Below, in pieces: positions 54,401-61,432 of a stretch of 64,000 bases of DNA. A program made the position numbers and the translations under genes. Positions within the stretch are counted from its first letter, which is position 1, and every line of letters begins with the position of its first letter. The stretch is from Prolixibacteraceae bacterium (GTDB lineage: Bacteria; Bacteroidota; Bacteroidia; Bacteroidales; Prolixibacteraceae): NCBI GenBank assembly GCA_019459485.1, contig JAIBEZ010000095.1:18388-82387 (forward strand). The letters are read 5' to 3'. The notes beneath the pieces were generated by a model. It worked only from the letters and a program-made list of their open reading frames with translations, searched no databases and had not been told where the DNA came from.

Positions 54401-57400
54401 ACTGGCTTATTTTAACAACGAATCGGAACCTGTCAGCTTGGCCATTTTACCTGAATATACAGCCACCGTGCAAGCAGATGAAGTTCTTTATTTGCCCAAT
54501 ACAACAATACCGATTCATGGTATAGCGAAAAACAAGCTTGATGTGCCCATGCCCAATGTTGATGTTGACGTTTATTTAATCACCAATGGTTTGCGTAGGG
54601 TTATCAAGGTAAAAACCAATGCTTCGGGCGAGTTCACAGCCGATTTTGTGCCCAATCCAAACGAGTCGGGTCACTACATCATAGGGGCGTGTTATCCGGA
54701 ACAAAACCTGGATACCCAGCAGGATGCTTTCGATATACCAGGGATGATGCGGACTACAACGGGGCACATCATTTGGGAAATGAAACTTGGCCAAACACTA
54801 ACAGGCAAAATAGCTATCAAGAATACCAGCGAAGCAACATTAAACAAAGTAGTGATTGTTGCCGATAAACTTCCGGCCGGTTGCGACCTGAAATTCGACA
54901 CCATAGTTTCCCTCGCCGGAAATCAAACCAAAGAGTTTTCATTTACCCTGAAATCAACTGAACTGACCATCGGGAAGGACTATGAGCAAATAAATTTCAC
55001 GGTAAGTTCACTTGAAGGAGCAACTACAAGTTTCCCGGCCTACTATTATTGCCAGGCTTTGCAGGCTCAACTAAAGATCGATCCGGTTAGCCTGAATACC
55101 ACAATGACCAAAGGGAAAACCAGAATTTATGAGCTTTACTTATACAACAATGGTGCAGGCGAATCTGGTACGGTTACCATTAGTTTGCCGAATGTTGACT
55201 GGATGACACTTTTAAGCCCGGCTACCATTCCAAACCTTTCGGCACAGGATACAGCCAAAGTGATTCTTAGCCTTACCCCGACAGCCGATACTCCTTTAAA
55301 CACACCCATTTCGGGAAATATTGCTGTCAATTCTGCAAATGGGAGTGGATTTCAGCTCCCCTACCGCATTGAAGCTGTTTCAGAAGAAACAGGTACCTTA
55401 AAAATTGATGTGATAGACGAATATACGTACTATACAGAAGCAAAACCACATGTAAAGAATGCCCATGTAGTTGTCCGCCACCCGTTCTCCGGGAAAATAA
55501 TGGCCGACGGGTTTACCGACGAAAATGGCATTTTTCAGGTTGAAAATTTACCTGAAGGCGCCTACAAAATGAATGTGGAGGCTGACAAACATGAAGGCTT
55601 CCAAACTACAGTGATCATCGATCCGGGACGGGTAAATGAACAGACTGTATTTCTGAGTTTTCAGGCCATTACTTATACATGGGAAGTTGTTCCTACCGAA
55701 ATCGAGGATTCGTATGAAGTGCAGTTAGTCATGAAGTTCGAAACCAATGTCCCGGTTCCGGTTGTGGTGATGGAAATGCCAACTGAAATGCCTCAGCTTT
55801 TCAACGACGAGACATTCCCATTCATGATAACCCTTACCAACAAAGGCTTGATCACAGCTAATGATGTTCAGGTTAATCTGCCACAAAACGATCCTGAATA
55901 TGTTTTCCTTACCAATTTCACTAAGTTGGATCTTTTAGCACAACAAGCTATACAAGTTCCGGTTGTAATGAAAAGAAGGGATGCACTCAAATCAGCCAGC
56001 ATTGCAAATGGGTTGGAATCAACCCAGGAAACTGGTCCTTGTACCGATTACGCATTCACCATTTACGGTTGGGAATGCGGTAAAGACGGGAAATGGGGCA
56101 GTTCCTCACATGGAATTACTTTTAGTGGCAGAATCTGTGCCGGAACTGGATCTGGCGGCGGATATGGCGGCTGGGGCGGCTGGGGCGGAGGCGGAGGCCC
56201 TGGCAGAGGTGGCGGAAATTCGGGCTATTATACACCGAGCAGTTCGGCCCCATCATTTTCATTACCTGAAATTGGTTGCGACAAATGTTTGATCGATATT
56301 GCACAGGCAATTTTGGGTTGTGTAAAATTACATCCTTATGCTGCATTGGCTTCAAGTGTTGCTGGTTGTGCCTATTCGGCAATGGACGGCGAAATAACTT
56401 TCATGGATGCATTCAATTGTGTGATCGGATTTACTCCTGCTAAATATGCAAGAGATGGTTATAAGTGTGCATTGGGAATTGCCAACGCAGCTAAGACCTG
56501 TTATGAAGATCCACCATTCTTCTTAAAAAGTGGACATATAGCCAGGGCAACAAACGTCAGCAAAATGCCGCCTATACTTCTGCAATCAGTGCATGATCTT
56601 GAAGCTTTCCTATATGGGAACAATGCTGCAAATTCGATTATAAGCGAATTTATGAGTACAGTGGATTGGGATTCGAAAGAAAATTTCAACGATTTTGTCG
56701 ATCAGATTAAACCTTTCACCTCCACTTTGAAATCAATTCTTCCTGCTGATCTTCTTTTGATCCAGCAAAACATGGCCGGTACTGATATTTCCAATGACGA
56801 AATCAGCATTTTTGCTACTCGTTGGAACAATACGCTGGAAGCCCATGCGAATAACGTTGAAACTCCGACAGCCCAATATCCAAATATTGTGGACTATAAT
56901 GTATTGCAAAAGTACATACAAAGAATTGATTCAGTAAAGAATTATACCTTATCAAGAGGATTTACCGATGTAGGCGACATGTATGTCCAATCAATGGAAA
57001 CCATCGAAGATCAGGTATTTACCGGAAGTAACTCTGTTTGTAGTTCAGTAACCATCAATATTGCTCAAAAAGTAGTAATGACCCGCGAAGCTTTCAAGGG
57101 AACCTTGACCATTTTCAACGGACATGGCTCCGAGCCAATGAAAGAAGTTAAGCTGAACCTCGAAATTAAAGACGAAAACGGCGTTTTGAGCAACGATCTT
57201 TTCCACATCGAAACTTCAGCGCTTGATATCCTGACAGGAATTGACGGCACAGGAACACTCAACGCTCAGGAAAAAGGTAGCGCCACAGTTCTCTTCATTC
57301 CTGAAAAAGGAGCCGCACCTGAAGTTCCAAAGAGTTATTCATTTGGCGGTTCGTTCTCGTATCTCGATCCATTTACAGGTGTAACCGTTACCAAACCATT

Positions 57401-60400
57401 GTTCCCTGTAACGCTTGATGTGAATCCAAGTCCTGATTTATTCCTGCACTACTTTATGCAGCGCGATATCTTGGGCGACGACCCGCTAACCATACCGGTT
57501 GAACCAATTGTACCAGCTGAACTTGCGGTAATGATACAGAATAATGGCTTCGGAACTGCTAAAAATGTGCGCATCGAAAGCGCCCAGCCAAAAATCGTGG
57601 AAAACGAGAAAGGTCTTGCCATCAATTTTGCACTGATTGGCTCTAACCTTAACGGGCAACCGCGCCAGCTTGGTTTGACCAATATCGACTTTGGGAATAT
57701 CGCACCTAAAACTTCAACGATTGGACAGTGGTGGTTTACCAGCGATTTGCTTGGGCACTTCATTTCCTATGAAACCAAACTGACCCATCTCGACAGTCGT
57801 GGCAATCCCGAACTAAGCCTGATAAGCGGTGCAACTTTGCATGAGCTAATAAAAAGTGTTCGGGTTTATTCTGGAGTAGAAGATGGAATCAATGATTTTC
57901 TGGTCAACGAAGTTCAGGATTCAAAAGAAACACCTGATATTATCTACCTTTCAAATGGTGGAACACTTGATGTCTACCCGGCTGTATCTTCCAGTACTTC
58001 CGGTTCATTGGCTTCGGGAATAGAACTGATTGTTACACCAAAACAAATCGGATGGAATTACCATAAGTTAAGCGATCCGGGAAATGGAGCTTATAAAATT
58101 GTGAGTGTAACGCGCGAAGATGGGCAGGTGATCCCACTTGACAATGTTTGGCAAACCCATGTCACATTGCCCGATGGCAAAGAACCTGTTTATGAAAACA
58201 TGATACATTTCCTGGATGTTTTTGCAGACAATGCCAGCCAGAAATATACCATCCTGTTTAATGCGCCAGCTCAAAATCCTCCGGCAATTGTACTGTTCGA
58301 GAATGTGCCGACTTCGCTTGTAACCGATCCGGTAACTTCAATAAATGTCGTTTTCAACAAACCTGTTGATGCAACCACATTCAACTATGAAGATATGACA
58401 CTGAGGGTTCAGGGCGGTGATGACATCATGGATGCCACCGTATTAGTGACTGAAATCAATCAGACAACCTTCAAAGTTGATCTCACAACGAAGTCAACGC
58501 TTGATGGATATTACGCACTGAATGTACAGACAACTGGAATTAAAGACCTGATAGGTACAAGTGGTGTGGAAGGCAAGCAGGCAAACTGGACACAGTTCAT
58601 CGGCATTCCGGCAGTCAGCGAGTTCATTGGATTGCCTGAAAACAATGTTGGTGCTCCTTTCGATTTGTTACTGCTCCGTTTCAACGTACCGATCGACAAA
58701 ACAACTTTACTGCCTGCACGTTTCACCTGGACGAAAAACGGAACCGCAGTTTCAGGAACCATTGTTATTACTGAAATGGACACCGAAGGCAAGTTGTTCC
58801 AGCTTTCAGGATTACAGGAATTTATGACGGCAGATGGCAAATATTCGCTCGCAGTTGATTTGGCAAACATAAAATCACTAGATGGGAACTATGGAATACT
58901 TGCACAAAGTGTTGATTGGGAAATTGACCAGACAGCTCCATTGGTAAACCTGATTACTCCTTCTACTGATGGCGGTTACGACTCGCAACACCGGACAGGT
59001 TTTACGGTTCAGTTTAACGAACCGGTGAAAGGTTTCGGAGTAAGTTCTTTGGAATTGTGGAAAGACGGACAGAGGCAGCCATTATCGCAACTCGAATTCA
59101 GGAAAAATACTGATTCGGAATACGAGTTTACCCAATTCCGGTTGCTAACCTACCATGAAGGCAATTATCAACTGAAAGTAAAAATGAAGGACATTACCGA
59201 TTTTGCAGGCAATTCGCGTACCGACACGGTTAAATATGACTGGATTGTATATCGTACCAAACCGAAAGCTGTAACCGATTTGCGCATCACTCCTGATATG
59301 GGATTCTCGGACGCTGACGCTATCACAGCTTCACAAAATCTGTTTGCCCACATGACTGTGAACGAACCAAACACCCGTATCCAGCTTTATCAAACAGATC
59401 AGGTAAATCCGATACTTTTGGCCGATACTGCAAATGTAAATACAGGTTCGTTGTCATTGCCAATCAATCTTATTTATCCTGGCAACGTGAAACTTCAGGC
59501 GCATTGTATCGACATTTTTACCAACACTACAATTACTGAACTTGCAGTATTTATTGACGAGGCCGCATTGGTTTCAACATGGAAAAATGCACCTGTGACA
59601 CCTTTAACCGCTCAGCCTGCTTCGCTGCAGTTTGAATTCTCGGATAAACTTCTCGATGATTCCCAATTGAAAGATTTCCTGAAGTTTGAACGGGATGGAC
59701 AATCTCTCGGGACACAAAATCTGACGGTTTTGAAATCAGCAGAGAAAATTTATGATTTATCGGGTATGGAACAGGTCGGAAATGCTACCGGAAATTACAG
59801 CATTACCCTCGACCTTACCAAACTTAACAAATACCTGAGTGGAAAACAGGGAGTTTCATCTTCAAAAGCACAATGGTCGATTCAGGGAATTAATATGGCA
59901 CCAAATGCTTTTGCAGGAACGAATCAGATAGTTGACGAAAACACATTGGTAACCTTGGATGGATCAGGTTCAACCGATCCGGACAGCGATGCCCTGACTT
60001 ACCTGTGGACTGCCCCTTCAGGAATTACATTGAGCTCAACAACAGTCGGCAAACCAACGTTTACAGCTCCGGAAGTCGCTGCCGATCAAACATTGATATT
60101 TGGCCTGATCGTAAATGACGGAAAAGTAAATTCAGCGGTTTCAGAGGTAACAGTAACAGTCAAGAATGTCAGTGGATTGAACACGCAATCAATTGAGCTG
60201 ACTACCGGTTGGAATATTTTCTCGCCGAATGTTATCCCGGCCAATCCTGATATGCTTGCGATTTTCCAGAATCTGATTGATGCGGGAAAGCTCAAAAAGG
60301 TAATGGACGAGTCGGGTAAAGCCCTTGAAGACTTCGGAGCATTTGGAGGATGGAACAATGGAATTGGCAATATGGAAATTTCAAGAGGATATAAGGTAAA

Positions 60401-61385
60401 TGTAAAAGAACCTGTAATGCTTAATTTGCAGGGCACACTTGCCACTTTACCAATGGATATCAACCTGACAGCCGGATGGAATATCATCTCCTACCCTGCC
60501 ACTACGCCACAAGATGCAATGGCCATTTTCCAGGCACTTATTGATGCAGGAAAACTCAAAAAGGTGATGGATGAATCGGGATTTGCCCTCGAAAACTATG
60601 GCGTATTTGGCGGTTGGACGAACAACATCGGAAATCTGGTTCCAAACAAAGGCTACAAAGTAAATGTGTTATCCGACGCGACATTAACGATTCCTGAGAG
60701 TGGGAATAAACAAGCTGTTATTCCTGATGAAATACTTGCATCCAGCCATTTCCGTAAAGTTTACACGGGCAACGGAACCGATCACATGAATATAAACCTG
60801 GTCGATCTGTCGAAAGGTGGATTTAGAACCGGTGATGAAATCGGAATATTCGATGGAAATATTTGTGTAGGAGCGGCCCAAATCGGTTCAGACCAGATGC
60901 TTTCTGAGCATATCAGCATCCCGGCTTCCTGTAACGATGGATTGGAGGCTGAACCAAATGGATTTATTTCCGGAAATACGATAACCATCCGCTTGTTCAG
61001 AAACAACCAGGAATATCTGCTTACTCCTGAATTGCTCTTCAACAGCAAAGGCGTCTTCATAAAAGATGAATCAATGTTTGCAAGCGCAAATACTGAATTA
61101 GCTACCAGTATCATTGACATCACAGAACCTGTTTCAGTGAAATGCTATCCCAATCCGTTCAGCGATCAGCTAACAATTGAGATAGATATTCTAACTATCC
61201 AGGAACTGGATGTAAAAATCTTTGATGCCGGCGGTCGTTTAATTCGCACCCTTTATCGTGGAGATGGAATAGCGAAGAAGATTGTGTTCTGGGACGGAAA
61301 AAATGATAGTGGTATGAAGATGGCCAGCGGAAACTATTACCTGAAAGTAAACAATACGGTCAAGAAAGTAATATTTAAACACTAA
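51408..61385 (+). CDS. Giant T9SS protein with CARDB, Calx-beta, Big_5 and PKD domains
   Basis: 3325 aa from the ATG at 51408, which begins a good signal peptide (MIRNLALALLIWLPLAANAA); the frame is open back to 51237. Order: ALIAYINGEIRG module (~30-130), fibronectin-like domain, two CARDB domains (~232-478), four Calx-beta-like domains (~481-893), a third CARDB (~896-1015), Ig-like and carboxypeptidase-regulatory-like domains (to ~1418), a Gly/Trp linker (~1579-1608), a cysteine-rich segment (~1622-1700), a long part of unknown type, three Big_5-like domains (~2288-2620), one PKD (~2830-2921), two near-duplicate GWN modules (~2928-3098), a GDEIGIFDG module (~3113-3235), and a T9SS sorting domain (YPNPFSD near 3246). 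No enzyme motif. It is likely a long stalk or adhesin. It lies about 200 bases after the cohesin gene with no terminator between. Confidence 0.83.
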   Translation: MIRNLALALLIWLPLAANAALTLPAIPSNASLSKKFELSTEMAFRVKVGETFLPSGALIAYINGEIRGAQTASVIFPATGVNVYKILVFNDKTGDEISFKYYDIFSEKIYDITEKIEFVPNLVPDYANPEILTAFCKPITVVTGLLPENGKENVNATLDLFWQPSPNTTYYNLFVWEDGAAMPATPTYTNIYSTTRRLYNLKYGQLYRWKVGSVNDCSSIESSEQSFRIRQLPDLTINGEIQAPASVESGSNFTVNFSIKNIGVGNTAGTTWNDFVYVSNDATFSNDDLLLSNTTNLRQLDPDSIYTRSVTVSLPLDYSGNYYFFVRTDRNNSVAELLEDNNQALTSTATAVTAKTLPDILVKDIQPTTTDVNPGDSLTISWKVENRGGITATGGWSERITIVPLSGLKIVLSPNTEYRLPLPSGSTIDRSRRIKIPEIAKFSGEASIEVELFPFPELQEYAADKANNKAQSAGNISLADNLTLVIQSASLLESTPLPVRCIVTRSGDIASALDVNLSASVAGQVTIPASVTIPANQSSIVFNLNTVNNAALEGPRNVDITAGAASYANSVKTITILDDEIPKLTGVLSNPTPTEGETIELTVTRDLVTDQALNVSIATNKANQWTFPSSLVIPANEASGKVSVVITDDNLPELKSDAYIFVSSAGVTPGQVVASFIDNDVPQVTFEILSDTVSESGGVYATWGVITRVKGDENITVNLTQSPAGALFFPATITLVKGVGSQKFNIGVVDNGDVDGYRKSLVTGSIYLSSCNCGTTPDNGGVVTAELVIADNDGPALSVSVNPLSLPEGKTNAGNLTISRNTPTDDALEVTISHNDDTEVSIQTSATIPAGQKSVIVPINTINDDVEDGNQMVMISASAPTFTTGFGYIFVTDQNKPDLEITDIALDKTTAATNEMIEISGAAFNSGFATAPSGVKVNFYSSKDNKLDDKDQLLSEFTFPSPIPKETSANFVHTVEVPDVTGNFFILGKINPNEQITELAYFNNESEPVSLAILPEYTATVQADEVLYLPNTTIPIHGIAKNKLDVPMPNVDVDVYLITNGLRRVIKVKTNASGEFTADFVPNPNESGHYIIGACYPEQNLDTQQDAFDIPGMMRTTTGHIIWEMKLGQTLTGKIAIKNTSEATLNKVVIVADKLPAGCDLKFDTIVSLAGNQTKEFSFTLKSTELTIGKDYEQINFTVSSLEGATTSFPAYYYCQALQAQLKIDPVSLNTTMTKGKTRIYELYLYNNGAGESGTVTISLPNVDWMTLLSPATIPNLSAQDTAKVILSLTPTADTPLNTPISGNIAVNSANGSGFQLPYRIEAVSEETGTLKIDVIDEYTYYTEAKPHVKNAHVVVRHPFSGKIMADGFTDENGIFQVENLPEGAYKMNVEADKHEGFQTTVIIDPGRVNEQTVFLSFQAITYTWEVVPTEIEDSYEVQLVMKFETNVPVPVVVMEMPTEMPQLFNDETFPFMITLTNKGLITANDVQVNLPQNDPEYVFLTNFTKLDLLAQQAIQVPVVMKRRDALKSASIANGLESTQETGPCTDYAFTIYGWECGKDGKWGSSSHGITFSGRICAGTGSGGGYGGWGGWGGGGGPGRGGGNSGYYTPSSSAPSFSLPEIGCDKCLIDIAQAILGCVKLHPYAALASSVAGCAYSAMDGEITFMDAFNCVIGFTPAKYARDGYKCALGIANAAKTCYEDPPFFLKSGHIARATNVSKMPPILLQSVHDLEAFLYGNNAANSIISEFMSTVDWDSKENFNDFVDQIKPFTSTLKSILPADLLLIQQNMAGTDISNDEISIFATRWNNTLEAHANNVETPTAQYPNIVDYNVLQKYIQRIDSVKNYTLSRGFTDVGDMYVQSMETIEDQVFTGSNSVCSSVTINIAQKVVMTREAFKGTLTIFNGHGSEPMKEVKLNLEIKDENGVLSNDLFHIETSALDILTGIDGTGTLNAQEKGSATVLFIPEKGAAPEVPKSYSFGGSFSYLDPFTGVTVTKPLFPVTLDVNPSPDLFLHYFMQRDILGDDPLTIPVEPIVPAELAVMIQNNGFGTAKNVRIESAQPKIVENEKGLAINFALIGSNLNGQPRQLGLTNIDFGNIAPKTSTIGQWWFTSDLLGHFISYETKLTHLDSRGNPELSLISGATLHELIKSVRVYSGVEDGINDFLVNEVQDSKETPDIIYLSNGGTLDVYPAVSSSTSGSLASGIELIVTPKQIGWNYHKLSDPGNGAYKIVSVTREDGQVIPLDNVWQTHVTLPDGKEPVYENMIHFLDVFADNASQKYTILFNAPAQNPPAIVLFENVPTSLVTDPVTSINVVFNKPVDATTFNYEDMTLRVQGGDDIMDATVLVTEINQTTFKVDLTTKSTLDGYYALNVQTTGIKDLIGTSGVEGKQANWTQFIGIPAVSEFIGLPENNVGAPFDLLLLRFNVPIDKTTLLPARFTWTKNGTAVSGTIVITEMDTEGKLFQLSGLQEFMTADGKYSLAVDLANIKSLDGNYGILAQSVDWEIDQTAPLVNLITPSTDGGYDSQHRTGFTVQFNEPVKGFGVSSLELWKDGQRQPLSQLEFRKNTDSEYEFTQFRLLTYHEGNYQLKVKMKDITDFAGNSRTDTVKYDWIVYRTKPKAVTDLRITPDMGFSDADAITASQNLFAHMTVNEPNTRIQLYQTDQVNPILLADTANVNTGSLSLPINLIYPGNVKLQAHCIDIFTNTTITELAVFIDEAALVSTWKNAPVTPLTAQPASLQFEFSDKLLDDSQLKDFLKFERDGQSLGTQNLTVLKSAEKIYDLSGMEQVGNATGNYSITLDLTKLNKYLSGKQGVSSSKAQWSIQGINMAPNAFAGTNQIVDENTLVTLDGSGSTDPDSDALTYLWTAPSGITLSSTTVGKPTFTAPEVAADQTLIFGLIVNDGKVNSAVSEVTVTVKNVSGLNTQSIELTTGWNIFSPNVIPANPDMLAIFQNLIDAGKLKKVMDESGKALEDFGAFGGWNNGIGNMEISRGYKVNVKEPVMLNLQGTLATLPMDINLTAGWNIISYPATTPQDAMAIFQALIDAGKLKKVMDESGFALENYGVFGGWTNNIGNLVPNKGYKVNVLSDATLTIPESGNKQAVIPDEILASSHFRKVYTGNGTDHMNINLVDLSKGGFRTGDEIGIFDGNICVGAAQIGSDQMLSEHISIPASCNDGLEAEPNGFISGNTITIRLFRNNQEYLLTPELLFNSKGVFIKDESMFASANTELATSIIDITEPVSVKCYPNPFSDQLTIEIDILTIQELDVKIFDAGGRLIRTLYRGDGIAKKIVFWDGKNDSGMKMASGNYYLKVNNTVKKVIFKH
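60205..60700 (+). repeat. Tandem duplication of a GWN module
   Basis: Two copies, 264-267 bases apart (88-89 codons), clearly similar at the DNA level. Both encode FQ-x-LIDAGKLKKVMDESG, then ALE-x-[FY]-G, FGGW-x-N and GWN-x-[FI]. The similarity is much closer than to GWN pairs in the other proteins, which indicates a recent duplication within this gene. Confidence 0.82.
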
Positions 61386-61432
61386 AAAATTCAATGATTC
61401 CTTACAATGTTTAAATCTAAAAAATCAATCAA

